Positions 1 through 8,196 of a DNA stretch of 49,568 bases are shown here, piece by piece. Source of the DNA: Oxalobacteraceae bacterium UBA6704 (lineage in GTDB: Bacteria > Pseudomonadota > Gammaproteobacteria > Burkholderiales > Burkholderiaceae_D); NCBI GenBank assembly GCA_002454505.1, contig DKJA01000066.1:1-49568 (forward strand), written 5' to 3'. The notes under the pieces were generated by a model. That model was given only the letters and a program-made list of their open reading frames with translations, was not told where the DNA came from and ran no database searches. A program made the translations under genes and the position numbers. Numbering within the stretch: position 1 is the stretch's first letter; the number at the start of each line of letters is the position of its first letter.

Positions 1-715
1 GCATGTCGGCCCGCAGCATCAGCATTTCCGCCACGCGCTCCGGCGTGATCACGTCGCGGTACACCTTGCGGTAGGTCTCGAAACCGGAAACGGAGCGCAG
101 CAGCGCCGCCCAGTAATAGAAATCGCGCCGCTCGCCTTCGCTGCCGCTTTCCTCGTGGGCCCCGGCGTGGTACTTGACGTCCAGGATGCGCGCCGTGTTG
201 TCGGCCCGTTCCAGGAACGTGCCCAGGCTGATGAAGTGGATCGCCTCGTCCTGCAGCATGGTGCCGATCGTCACGCCGCGCGACAGGTGCGAGCGGTACT
301 TGACCCACTCGAAGAACTGCGCCGGGTCGCGCTGGATCCTGCCGTCGCGCAGCTTGACCTGCAGGTCGAGCCATGTCTGGTTCTGCACTTCCCATACTTC
401 CGTGGTCAGCGCACCGCGCACGGCGCGGGCGTTTTCCCGCGCGCCCGTCAGGCAGGCGGCGATCGACGACGGGTTCGACGGATCGCGCACCATGAAATCG
501 ATGACGTCGCGCGGCACCAGCTCCGGGTGGCGGCTGTCGTAGGCGTGCTGCAGCTCGGAGATGCCCAGCATCGCGCGCCAGGCGTGCTGCGCTTCCGCAT
601 CGGATTGCGGCAGCAGCGCCGTCTGCACGTTGACGTCCAGCATGCGCGCCGTGTTTTCCGCCCGCTCGGTATAGCGGGCCATCCAGAACAGGTGGTCGGC
701 GGTGCGGCTCAGCAT
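1..715 (-). CDS. Alpha-E domain protein (DUF403), 3' end cut by window edge
   Basis: The reading frame runs leftward from ATG at 713-715 with no stop before base 1, so only about 238 N-terminal residues are visible. It begins MLSRTADHLFWMARYTERAEN, the hallmark start of alpha-E (DUF403) proteins, and later repeats a similar helix (FLERADNTARILDVKYH). The family is all-helical and is almost always encoded next to a circularly permuted ATP-grasp protein, as here: the upstream gene ends 28 bp away on the same strand. GGAG lies five bases upstream of the ATG and supports this start. The biochemical role is not established; the family is thought to work with the ATP-grasp partner in making a peptide-like product. 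Family call is firm, function unknown. Confidence 0.85.
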   Translation of the reverse strand, partial: MLSRTADHLFWMARYTERAENTARMLDVNVQTALLPQSDAEAQHAWRAMLGISELQHAYDSRHPELVPRDVIDFMVRDPSNPSSIAACLTGARENARAVRGALTTEVWEVQNQTWLDLQVKLRDGRIQRDPAQFFEWVKYRSHLSRGVTIGTMLQDEAIHFISLGTFLERADNTARILDVKYHAGAHEESGSEGERRDFYYWAALLRSVSGFETYRKVYRDVITPERVAEMLMLRADM

Positions 716-743
716 GTTTGCTCCATGATTTGTTTATTTTTTT

Positions 744-2150
744 TCATTCTTCGAGTACCCACGTATCCTTGGTGCCGCCACCCTGCGACGAGTTGACGAC
801 CAGCGAGCCTTCCTTCAGCGCCACGCGCGTCAGCCCGCCGGGCACGATCGACGTGGTCTTGCCGGACAACACGAACGGGCGCAGGTCGATGTGGCGCGGC
901 GCCACGCCCGATTCGACGAACGTGGGGCAGTTCGACAGCGCCAGCGTCGGCTGGGCGATGTAGCCGTCCGGGTGGGCGATCAGGCGGCGGCGGAACTGTT
1001 CGATCTCGTCGGTCGACGAGGCCGGGCCGACCAGCATGCCGTAGCCGCCCGCGCCGTGCACTTCCTTGACGACCAGGTCCTTCAGGTTGGCCAGCGTGTA
1101 GTCCAGCTCCTTCTTGTTGCGGCACTGGTAGGTCGGCACATTGTTCAGCACCGGCTCTTCCGACAGGTAAAAGCGGATCATGTCCGGCACATATGGATAG
1201 ATCGACTTGTCGTCGGCCACGCCGGTACCGATGGCATTGGCCAGCGTGACGCGGCCGGCGCGGTACACCGACAGCAGCCCCGGCACGCCCAGCGACGAGT
1301 CGGCGCGGAACGCCAGCGGGTCGAGGAAGTCGTCGTCCAGCCGGCGGTAGATCACGTCCACGCGGCGCGGGCCGCGCGTGGTGCGCATGTACACGTGGTT
1401 GTCGCTGACGAACAGGTCCTTGCCCTCGACCAGCTCGACGCCCATCTGCTGGGCCAGGAACGCATGCTCGAAGTAGGCCGAGTTGTACATGCCGGGCGTC
1501 ATCACGACGACCGTGGGATCGGCAACGCCCATCGGTGCCACCGAGCGCAGGTTGTCGAGCAGCAGGTCAGGGTAGTGCTCGACGGGCGCCACGCGGTGCT
1601 TGACGAACAGCTCGGGGAACAGCCGCATCATCATCTTGCGGTCTTCCAGCATGTACGACACGCCGGACGGCACGCGCAGATTGTCTTCCAGCACATAGAA
1701 CTCGCCCTGGCCGGCCCGCACGATGTCCACGCCGGCGATGTGCGCATAGATGTCCGACGCCACGTTGATGCCCTGCATTTCGGGGCGGTACTGGGCGTTG
1801 CGGTAGATCTGTTCGGCCGGAATCAGGCCGGCACGGATGATGTGCTGCTCGTGATAGATGTCGTGGATGAACATGTTCAGCGCGCGCACGCGCTGGGTGA
1901 GACCCTTTTCCAGCTGCGTCCATTCGCCGGCCGGAATGATGCGGGGGATGATGTCGAACGGGATCAGCCGCTCGGTGCCTGCATCGTCGCCATACACGGC
2001 AAACGTGATGCCGACGCGGCGGAAGGTCAGGTCGGCCTCGACGCGCTTGCTCTCCAGCGCGTCCGGTGATTGTTGTGCCAGCCAGGCGCAGAAGTCGCGG
2101 TAATGCGCCCGTTCTTCGCCGGCGATGCCCATCTCGTTATAGAACTGCAC
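744..2150 (-). CDS. Circularly permuted ATP-grasp type 2 protein (DUF404/DUF407)
   Basis: About 468 residues, resembling circularly permuted ATP-grasp proteins: FYNEMG near the N terminus, the VLEDNLRVPSGVSYMLEDR block, HGAGGYGM and a C-terminal SSQGGGTKDTWVL tail are characteristic. ATP-grasp enzymes activate a carboxylate by phosphorylation and ligate it to an amine; the substrate of this branch is unknown. I chose the GTG at 2148-2150 because GGAGG sits eight bases upstream and because a sigma-54-type promoter at 2181-2196 would start transcription near 2170, excluding the TTG at 2175-2177 that would add nine residues. It forms an operon with the alpha-E gene that follows. Confidence 0.85.
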   Translation of the reverse strand: MQFYNEMGIAGEERAHYRDFCAWLAQQSPDALESKRVEADLTFRRVGITFAVYGDDAGTERLIPFDIIPRIIPAGEWTQLEKGLTQRVRALNMFIHDIYHEQHIIRAGLIPAEQIYRNAQYRPEMQGINVASDIYAHIAGVDIVRAGQGEFYVLEDNLRVPSGVSYMLEDRKMMMRLFPELFVKHRVAPVEHYPDLLLDNLRSVAPMGVADPTVVVMTPGMYNSAYFEHAFLAQQMGVELVEGKDLFVSDNHVYMRTTRGPRRVDVIYRRLDDDFLDPLAFRADSSLGVPGLLSVYRAGRVTLANAIGTGVADDKSIYPYVPDMIRFYLSEEPVLNNVPTYQCRNKKELDYTLANLKDLVVKEVHGAGGYGMLVGPASSTDEIEQFRRRLIAHPDGYIAQPTLALSNCPTFVESGVAPRHIDLRPFVLSGKTTSIVPGGLTRVALKEGSLVVNSSQGGGTKDTWVLEE

Positions 2151-2180
2151 AGTGATTTCCTCCAAGAATATGTGCAATTA

Positions 2181-2196
2181 TGCAAATCCCGTGCCA
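2181..2196 (-). promoter_or_regulatory. Sigma-54 (-24/-12) promoter of the ATP-grasp/alpha-E operon
   Basis: On the minus strand the element reads TGGCACG-GGAT-TTGCA, an exact match to the RpoN consensus TGGCACG-N4-TTGCA with correct GG-to-GC spacing. Predicted transcription start is about 2170, giving a 20-nt leader to the GTG start. The enhancer-binding protein is not identified; an inverted pair TGGTGC (2254-2259) / GCACCA (2281-2286) lies upstream but is not a convincing NtrC site. Confidence 0.75.
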
Positions 2197-2225
2197 AATG
2201 CGTCACACGCTTGGCAGAACAGGCA

Positions 2226-2254
2226 TTTACAGAACAGTTTCTTACAGGCATTAT
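2226..2254 (+). promoter_or_regulatory. Possible sigma-70 promoter for cheD
   Basis: TTTACA (2226-2231) and CATTAT (2249-2254) are separated by 17 bp, upstream of the CheD start at 2332. The hexamers deviate from consensus, so this is a plausible candidate only. Confidence 0.35.
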
Positions 2255-2331
2255 GGTGCTGCTGACCCAATCAATGTCCGGCACCATCGTCCGCGCACCG
2301 CGCGCGGTTACTGTTTTTTGCCCGGGTCTCC

Positions 2332-2853
2332 ATGCCGATCATCGTTCTTCCCGCGCCGTTCGCCGGCGCAGTTCCTCCTCCCGCGCCACCGGTGCGCCAC
2401 GTCTGGGCCGGCGCGCTGGCCGTTGGCTGCGGCAATACCGTCCTGACCGCATTGCTGGGCTCCTGCGTGGGCATCGGCATCATCTGGCGCCGCAAGAAGC
2501 GTTGCGTACTGGCCCACTGCCTGCTGGCCGATGCACCTTACGACAATCCCGCCGAACCGGGCGCCGAAGCCCGTTACGTCAGCGACGCGATTCCCGCGAT
2601 GCTGCGTTCGCTGGGCGCGCGTGAAGAGGATTATCGCGAGCTGGAAGTGGTCGCAGCCGGCGGCGCCAGCCTGTTTACCGGCGTGCCGTTCCCGCTCAAG
2701 GTGGGCGAGCGCAATATCGCCGCACTGGAGCGGACCGTCCGCGCACTGGGATTGCGCGTCGTGCACCAGCTGCTGGGCGGCAGCGAAGGCTGCCGCATCA
2801 CGCTGAACTGCGCGTCGCTGACGTACGACACCAGGCATATCGGCACTGTCTAA
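2332..2853 (+). CDS. cheD: CheD-family chemoreceptor glutamine deamidase
   Basis: 173 residues. CheD hydrolyses specific glutamines of chemoreceptors to glutamate and can interact with CheC-type phosphatases in the cytoplasm. The sequence has the CheD catalytic set: GSCVGI (Cys nucleophile), then AHCLL (catalytic His), a GGASLF turn, and a GERN segment, ending with the LGGSEGCRI region. A proline- and alanine-rich extension of about 25 residues precedes the core. No other chemotaxis gene is visible nearby, so it is an isolated cheD. It is divergent from the ATP-grasp operon. The ribosome site is weak, so the exact start is uncertain. Confidence 0.8.
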   Translation: MPIIVLPAPFAGAVPPPAPPVRHVWAGALAVGCGNTVLTALLGSCVGIGIIWRRKKRCVLAHCLLADAPYDNPAEPGAEARYVSDAIPAMLRSLGAREEDYRELEVVAAGGASLFTGVPFPLKVGERNIAALERTVRALGLRVVHQLLGGSEGCRITLNCASLTYDTRHIGTV

Positions 2854-2923
2854 TGTGCGTGCGGCCACCAAGCCGCATGCGACTCCCGTGGCAGGCTGGC
2901 AGTTCACTACTACAGGAACTGCC

Positions 2924-4699
2924 ATGCACAAGAAAAATCTCCTTTGGGCCGCGCTCGCCGTCGCCACTGCCGCGTCGGCCCAGCAGGGCGACGGCACCCG
3001 CGTCGCGATCGCCACCGCCATCTGGAAACCGGCCAAGGTCGACGCCACACCCGAGCGCATTGCCGCGCTGCGCGCCCCGGCAGGCTTTACCGTAACGGCG
3101 TTCGCCACCGGTCTGAAGAACAGCCGCATCCTCGCCGTGGCACCGAACGGCAACGTCTACGTCAGCCGGCGCGACCAGGGCGACGTGCTGCTGTTGCAGG
3201 ACAAGGATGGCGACGGCAAGGCTGACGGCGCGCCGGTCACGGTGGCCAGCCGCGCCAACGCGCACGGCCTGGCGATCCGCGACAACAAGCTGTACCTGGC
3301 CACCGTCAAGGAAGTCTTCGTGGCCGACATCCAGTCCGATGGCCGCCTGGGCCCGCTGAAACTGATCACCGGCGACCTGCCCGACGCGGGCCAGCATCCG
3401 AACCGCACGTTGGCCTTCGGCCCGGATGGCATGCTGTACATCTCGGCCGGCTCCACCTGCAACGATTGCAACGAAAGCAATCCGGAGAACGCGACGCTGC
3501 TGCGCTCGTCCCCGGACGGCAAGCAGCGCACCATCTTCGCCACCGGCCTGCGCAACACCATCGGCTTCGACTGGGATCCCCGCACGGGCGAGCTGTGGGG
3601 CCTCGATCACGGCATCGATTTCCTCGGCGACGACGACCAGCCGGAAGAGCTGAACAAGCTGGAACTGGGCAAGCAGTATGGCTGGCCCCACGTCTACGGC
3701 AACGGCAGCATCTACCCGCAAAGCACGCCGGTGGGCGAGATCACCAAGGAAGAATGGAAGGCGCGCAGCGAACCGATGGTGCTGGGCTACACGGCCCACG
3801 CGGCGCCGATGCAGCTGCTGTTCTATCGGGCCGGCGCGTTCCCGGCCGAATACAGCGGCGATGCGTTTGCCACGATGCGCGGCTCGTGGAACCGCAGCAA
3901 GGCATCCGGCTACGAGATCGTCCGCATCCACTTTGCCGACGGCAAGCCGAAATCCATCGAACCCTTCGTAACCGGCTTCCTGACGGACGGCGGCAAGACG
4001 CACATCTCCCGGCCCGTCGGCCTGGCCGTGGCGAAGGACGGTGCGCTGCTGATGGCGGACGATGCCAACGGCGTCATCTACCGCATCGCCTACACCGGCA
4101 ACGCAAAAGGCACGCCGCTGGCGGCAGCACCGGACGGCCCGATGCAGGAACAGGCGAACAAGGGCAATGGCGTGCCGCTGGCCAAGGACCGCGCCGAAAC
4201 CCACGCCAGCGGCCGGATCGCCGTCACATCGAGCGCTTTCCAGGATGGCGGCAACCTCGACATGCGCTTCAGCGAATACGCCGACGGCGTGTCGCCGCCG
4301 CTGGCGTGGAACGCCGTGCCGAACGCGCAGTCGTACGCGATCATTGCCGAAGACCCGGATTCCAGCCCCGTCAAGCCGTTCGTGCACTGGCTGGCGTGGA
4401 ATATCCCGGCCAGCGTGACGAAACTGCCGGAAGGCGTGCAGGAACAGCCGCGGCTGACCGATCCGGACGGCGTGCTGCAAGGCCGCACCACCCGCGGCTC
4501 GACCGGCTATTACGGTCCGCGCCCGCCGGTGGGCGACCCGGCGCACCGCTACCATTTCCAGGTCTTCGCGCTGGATAAAAAGCTGGACGTGCCGTTCGGC
4601 GCCGACCGCGACCAGCTGCTCGCCGCGATGAAGGGCCATGTGATCGCCAAAGGCACGCTGGTGGGCAACTATGCGCAGAAGGTGAAGCCGCCGAAGTGA
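2924..4699 (+). CDS. Secreted sorbosone/glucose dehydrogenase-like beta-propeller fused to a PEBP (YbhB/YbcL) domain
   Basis: 591 residues from ATG 2924, which follows AGGA by seven bases; a longer in-frame start upstream would spoil the signal peptide MHKKNLLWAALAVATAASA. Residues about 30-420 look like a GSDH/L-sorbosone dehydrogenase-type propeller (RIAALRAPAGFTVTAFATGLKNSR, ISAGSTCNDC, GLRNTIGFDWDP, LDHGIDFLGDD), a family whose members often use PQQ. Residues about 430-590 resemble phosphatidylethanolamine-binding/YbhB proteins (SPPLAW, DPDSSPVKPFVHWLAWNIP, GYYGPRPPVGDPAHRYHFQVFALD, AMKGHVIAKGTLVG). The two modules are usually separate genes. Likely periplasmic; substrate unknown. Window-encoded PQQ synthesis could supply a cofactor, but this is an inference. 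Confidence 0.8.
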   Translation: MHKKNLLWAALAVATAASAQQGDGTRVAIATAIWKPAKVDATPERIAALRAPAGFTVTAFATGLKNSRILAVAPNGNVYVSRRDQGDVLLLQDKDGDGKADGAPVTVASRANAHGLAIRDNKLYLATVKEVFVADIQSDGRLGPLKLITGDLPDAGQHPNRTLAFGPDGMLYISAGSTCNDCNESNPENATLLRSSPDGKQRTIFATGLRNTIGFDWDPRTGELWGLDHGIDFLGDDDQPEELNKLELGKQYGWPHVYGNGSIYPQSTPVGEITKEEWKARSEPMVLGYTAHAAPMQLLFYRAGAFPAEYSGDAFATMRGSWNRSKASGYEIVRIHFADGKPKSIEPFVTGFLTDGGKTHISRPVGLAVAKDGALLMADDANGVIYRIAYTGNAKGTPLAAAPDGPMQEQANKGNGVPLAKDRAETHASGRIAVTSSAFQDGGNLDMRFSEYADGVSPPLAWNAVPNAQSYAIIAEDPDSSPVKPFVHWLAWNIPASVTKLPEGVQEQPRLTDPDGVLQGRTTRGSTGYYGPRPPVGDPAHRYHFQVFALDKKLDVPFGADRDQLLAAMKGHVIAKGTLVGNYAQKVKPPK

Positions 4700-4706
4700 G
4701 GCGGCT

Positions 4707-4735
4707 GGGGACTGTCCCTGCAAGGGACTGTCCCC
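4707..4735. repeat. 29-nt dispersed hairpin repeat (GGGGACTGTCCC type), copy 1
   Basis: Two GGGGACTGTCCC-like units in tandem, the second starting at 4724, separated by TGCAA; each unit is itself nearly palindromic. It starts eight bases after a stop codon. A second 29-nt copy lies at 49536-49564, also just after a stop codon. It may act as a transcript-end structure or a REP-like element. Confidence 0.7.
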
Positions 4736-4771
4736 GGGGCTACAATCGGGGTTTCATCGGCAGGAGCAAGC

Positions 4772-5494
4772 GTGAAAGCTATCGTTACAGGCCACAGCCG
4801 CGGGCTGGGGGAAGGCATCGTCAAGGCGCTGCTCGCGCGCGGCGTCGAAGTCATGGGCATCGCCAGGCACGGCAATCCGGCGCTGGCAGGACAGCTACAG
4901 GAAGTTGCACTGGATCTGGCGGATGCGACCGCCGTGCAGGCCTGGCTGGCCGGCGGTGAACTGCAAGCTTTCCTGACCGGCGCGCCGCAGGCGCTGCTGG
5001 TCAATAACGCCGGCCTCGTCACGCCGGTCGGCGCGCCCGGCAAGCTGGGCGCCCAGCACATCGCGCAGGCCGTGGCTGTCAACGTCACGGCGGCGCTGGT
5101 GCTGACCGACGCCTTCGTCGCCGTCACGCAAGACTGCCCGGACCGCCGCGTGCTGCACGTGTCGAGCGGCGCGGGCCGGTCGCCGTACAGCGGCTGGAGC
5201 ACTTACTGCGCCACCAAGGCGGCGCTGGACATGCATGCACAGGCCGTCGCGCTGGATGCAGTGGCGAACCTGCGCATCGGCAGCGTGGCACCGGGCGTCA
5301 TCGACACGGCCATGCAGGCCGCGATCCGCGGCACCGATAAATCGGACTTCCCCAATCTCGAGCGGTTCGTGGCACTCAAGCAGGAAGGCGCGCTGGACGA
5401 TGCCGGCGACGCCGGCGCACGGCTGGCTGCCTACGCCATGGGCAAGAGCTTCGGCACCGAACCCGTGACCGACCTGCGCACGCTGGCGCGCTGA
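4772..5494 (+). CDS. SDR-family NAD(P)-dependent oxidoreductase
   Basis: 240 residues, classical short-chain dehydrogenase length. The Rossmann motif TGHSRGLGEG is at residues 6-15, NNAG follows near residue 75, the catalytic Ser is in HVSSGAGRSPYSG and the Tyr/Lys pair in TYCATKAALD. The start is GTG at 4772 with CAGGAG eight bases upstream. The sequence resembles benzil-reductase/YueD-like short-chain enzymes, but the substrate cannot be read from sequence. It ends four bases before the converging pentapeptide-repeat gene, with no room for a terminator between them. Confidence 0.85.
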   Translation: MKAIVTGHSRGLGEGIVKALLARGVEVMGIARHGNPALAGQLQEVALDLADATAVQAWLAGGELQAFLTGAPQALLVNNAGLVTPVGAPGKLGAQHIAQAVAVNVTAALVLTDAFVAVTQDCPDRRVLHVSSGAGRSPYSGWSTYCATKAALDMHAQAVALDAVANLRIGSVAPGVIDTAMQAAIRGTDKSDFPNLERFVALKQEGALDDAGDAGARLAAYAMGKSFGTEPVTDLRTLAR

Positions 5495-5498
5495 TCTT

Positions 5499-6545
5499 TC
5501 AGGACACGCCGCTGGCCAGCGGGATCACCAGCGCCAGGCCGCCGCCGGGCATGCCCGGCTGGGCAAATCTCGCCCCGGCCACGTCCGCCCCCGTGAAATC
5601 GGTGCGGCGACAGATGCTGCGGGCAAAATCGGCCGCATGGGCATGGGCCCGCTGCAGCCGCGCACCGATCAGGCTGCTGAACGGGAACTGCGCCTGGTCC
5701 AGGCAGGCGGCGCTCAGGTCGCACGTGCCGAAGTCGCTGCGCATGAAATTGCCGGACGACAGATCCGCATCGGCCAGCCGGGCGCCATGGAAATTGCAGT
5801 CGGTGGCCTGCATGCCGCGCAGGATGGCGTGATGCCAGTCCGTGCCGCCGGACGCCTGCAGTCCCTGCACATCGGCGTGCTGCCACAGGCTGCCGCCCAG
5901 GTCGGCACCGCCGAGGGCACAGCCGCGCAGCCGCGTCTGGCGGAAATCCGCATTGGCCAGGCGGGCGCGCAGGGCCAGCACCTTGTCCCAGCGCGCGCCG
6001 CGCCAGCGGCTGCCATCGGCACGGGCATCCAGCAGCACCATGCCGCGCGCGTGGCTGCGGTCCAGTACCGCATTCGACAGCACGATGCCCACCGCCATCA
6101 GGTCGTCCAGCCGGGCATCGCTGAGGTCCGCGCCGGCCCAGCGGGCATCGTTGCCGCGTACGCCGCACAGGCTGGCGCCGCAGAAGCGGGCCCGCTCGGC
6201 GCTGGTGCCGTCCAGGCACGCGCCGTCGAAACGGGCGCCGCCGCAATCGGCATCGTCGAACAGTGCGCCGCCCAGCAGCGCGTGACGCAGCTGCGTGCCG
6301 CGCAGGCTGGCGCCGCGAAGGTCGGCATGCTCCAGCACCACGCCCGACAGGTCCGCATGGTCCAGCACGATACCGCGCAGGTCGGCGCCGGACAGGTCGC
6401 GGCCCGCCATCGGCCGGCCGTCGCGCAACCAGGCCAGCACGTCCGCCGGGCCCGGCGGGCGGCGTGCCACCGGCGGCTGGGGTGGCACGATACGGATGGA
6501 GCGGAGGCGCAACCTGGCAAGCAGCGACGACGGGATGAGGCGCAT
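5499..6545 (-). CDS. Pentapeptide-repeat protein
   Basis: 348 residues if translation starts at ATG 6543-6545; an in-frame upstream start at 6692 would add 49 residues unlike the family and is not favoured. From about residue 45 on, the protein is built of A(D/N)LXX-type pentapeptides (LSGADLRGIVLDHADLSGVV and onward), which fold as a right-handed quadrilateral beta-helix. A stretch around residues 90-230 is less regular. Pentapeptide proteins include gyrase mimics and type VI secretion accessory proteins, but nothing in the neighbourhood fixes a role. An RIRIVPP segment precedes the repeats. Cytoplasmic: no signal peptide is seen. Confidence 0.75.
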   Translation of the reverse strand: MRLIPSSLLARLRLRSIRIVPPQPPVARRPPGPADVLAWLRDGRPMAGRDLSGADLRGIVLDHADLSGVVLEHADLRGASLRGTQLRHALLGGALFDDADCGGARFDGACLDGTSAERARFCGASLCGVRGNDARWAGADLSDARLDDLMAVGIVLSNAVLDRSHARGMVLLDARADGSRWRGARWDKVLALRARLANADFRQTRLRGCALGGADLGGSLWQHADVQGLQASGGTDWHHAILRGMQATDCNFHGARLADADLSSGNFMRSDFGTCDLSAACLDQAQFPFSSLIGARLQRAHAHAADFARSICRRTDFTGADVAGARFAQPGMPGGGLALVIPLASGVS

Positions 6546-6689
6546 GACCTGTCTTTCGGGAGAGAGTGCACTGCAGGCACCGGTCGGCCGATTATGGACC
6601 TGTCGACAGGTTTGGTTAAGCAGCGAGCTGAAGCATATGCATGGGATTTGATGCATAACAATAGTTACTTGAAAAGTATTCCGGCGCTG

Positions 6690-6728
6690 CAAAAAACACG
6701 GACGTGAGCGCGGTTGCGGTCACGTCCG
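6690..6728 (-). terminator. Rho-independent terminator after the DUF1842 gene
   Basis: Perfect 9-bp arms CGGACGTGA (6699-6707) and TCACGTCCG (6720-6728) with a 12-nt loop. Reading the minus strand the hairpin is followed by TGTTTTTT. It lies 33 bp past the stop of the DUF1842 gene. Confidence 0.8.
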
Positions 6729-6761
6729 GCAGCCGGCCGGGGGCCGGCCGGCGCAAGGCGA

Positions 6762-7163
6762 TCAGGCCAGTGCCTGCAGATTGCCTTTCACTGGCTGGTT
6801 CTGCAGCGTGATCCAGCGGCCCGTGCCCGGTTCCTGGTAGCGCACCTGGGCGACGCCCGGTTTCGATTTTTCGCTGTCCAGCACGATCGTCGCATACAGG
6901 TTCGGCTGGCCGACATTGCCGGTGACGCCGGGGCCGGGCCAGCCGGTCAGCTGGATATTGGTCTGCGTGTCGGCGCCCCAGACGATCAGCGCGATCGTGC
7001 CGGCGACGTTTTCGACCAGGTCCAGCGGCGGATTGGTGGTCTGCGTCACCTTGCCGAAGCCGGTGACGTGGCCCACGCCCGATTCGATCAGCGTCACCGT
7101 GAACAGCGGGGCGCCCGGGATCTGATTGCCGATGATGAGCTGGCCGATCTTGGTTTGTTCCAT
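6762..7163 (-). CDS. DUF1842 domain protein
   Basis: 133 residues. The pattern IGNQIPGAPLFTVTLIESGVGHVTGFGKVTQTTNPPLDL, then a beta-strand region and a closing RWITLQNQPVKG, matches what I recall of DUF1842, a small beta-rich family of unknown function found mainly in betaproteobacteria. There is no signal peptide. AAGGAAA is positioned upstream of the ATG, so the start is well supported. A strong intrinsic terminator follows the gene. The gene lies 143 bp downstream of the TolB-like/wHTH-like gene on the same strand, and the gap holds phased GTAACG repeats. Confidence 0.75.
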   Translation of the reverse strand: MEQTKIGQLIIGNQIPGAPLFTVTLIESGVGHVTGFGKVTQTTNPPLDLVENVAGTIALIVWGADTQTNIQLTGWPGPGVTGNVGQPNLYATIVLDSEKSKPGVAQVRYQEPGTGRWITLQNQPVKGNLQALA

Positions 7164-7269
7164 GATGGGTTTCCTTTGTGTGGGAAAGAGGGTGGCGGCG
7201 GCGCCGCCGGCGCGGACCGTTGCTGCCAGTCCGTGCCGTCAGCGTAGCCAGCCATCCCCGCCCTCATAA

Positions 7270-7297
7270 GTAACGGCCGGTAACGTGGCAGGTAACG
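7270..7297. promoter_or_regulatory. Three phased GTAACG direct repeats upstream of the DUF1842 gene
   Basis: GTAACG occurs at 7270-7275, 7280-7285 and 7292-7297, spaced 10 and 12 bp, close to one helical turn. Such same-face direct repeats are typical of winged-helix regulators. The binding protein is not known. Confidence 0.35.
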
Positions 7298-7306
7298 GAT
7301 ACCGTA

Positions 7307-8071
7307 TCAGCGGCGCAGCTGCAGCAGGTAGGCGGACAGCCCCGTGCTGATCGCGGCTGCCAGCTCCTCCTGCAGGCCGATGCCCAGCTCGCCATGGCGG
7401 TCGAACTGGGACAGCCAGGCAATGTGGCCGGCGCTGCCGTCGATCAGCCGGACCGAGGCCCGCACATGTTCCTGTTCGACGCGGATCGACCCTTCCAGCC
7501 GGTGCGCGGCCGGCTCGCCGGTGACATTCCCCGGCGCTTCCGGGCGCAGCATCCGCCCGCCCAGCGTGGCATACAGCTGCGCGCTCAGCTCCTCGTTGAC
7601 GCCGCGGGCAAACGGCTCGCCGGCCGCGCCGCCGCCGATTGCCTGCAACGGCGCCAGGGCCAGCATCTGCCGCCGCCGCTCCGCCGGCGCGACCCGTGCG
7701 GCGTGCTCCACCAGCGGCACGTAATTGCCCACCGGGATGGAGATCCGCACGCCATCGCCCGCGGCGCCGGTGCGGTAATAGGCATTGAGCCGCTCGCGCA
7801 GCCGGCCCACCTGCACCCGCACGAGCGGATCCTCGCCGGTGCTGTAGGTGCGCGCATCGCGGCCGAACACCTCCAGCCCGATGGCGTATTCGTTGATGTC
7901 CCGCTCGGCGCCGCTGAGCTTCTTGCCGACCAGGAAGGCCAGCAGCCGGCACATGCGGGGCGCCCTGGCAAAGGTGCCGCTGGCAAGAATCTGCTGGAGG
8001 GCTTGACGGATATCGTCGGTGGAGGGTGCCGGCTCGGCGGCAAGCAGGAGGGGCGGCGTGCTGGCGTTCAT
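7307..8071 (-). CDS. Putative regulatory protein: N-terminal wHTH-like module with TolB/FlgO-like C-terminal region
   Basis: 254 residues from the ATG at 8069-8071, preceded by AAAGG; an upstream TTG would add nine residues. The N-terminal 110 residues (IRQALQQILASGTFARAPRMCRLLAFLVGKKL, then VRVQVGRLRERLNAYYRTGAAGDGVRISIPVGNYVP) resemble the module found at the start of many multidomain regulators that continue into TolB-like or TPR domains. Residues about 135-250 (QLYATLGGRMLRPE, RLEGSIRVEQEHVRASVRLIDGSAGHIAW) resemble the TolB N-terminal/FlgO fold. No membrane segment is visible, unlike CadC-type relatives. Role as a DNA-binding protein is an inference. Confidence 0.6.
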   Translation of the reverse strand: MNASTPPLLLAAEPAPSTDDIRQALQQILASGTFARAPRMCRLLAFLVGKKLSGAERDINEYAIGLEVFGRDARTYSTGEDPLVRVQVGRLRERLNAYYRTGAAGDGVRISIPVGNYVPLVEHAARVAPAERRRQMLALAPLQAIGGGAAGEPFARGVNEELSAQLYATLGGRMLRPEAPGNVTGEPAAHRLEGSIRVEQEHVRASVRLIDGSAGHIAWLSQFDRHGELGIGLQEELAAAISTGLSAYLLQLRR

Positions 8072-8196
8072 GCGGAAACAACCTTTGTCGAGGAACAACG
8101 CTGCAGACGGTTGCGCCGGTTTATGTCCCGGCGGAATGTCTAGCGTGACCCGAGCCCGGCCGCCGCGGTTTGCGCCAGATCAAGCCGGCAAGGCTG

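Noticed and set aside
3466..4578. 370-codon plus-strand open frame inside the dehydrogenase/PEBP gene
   Set aside because: Arg/Gly/Pro-rich out-of-frame shadow of a well-supported gene.
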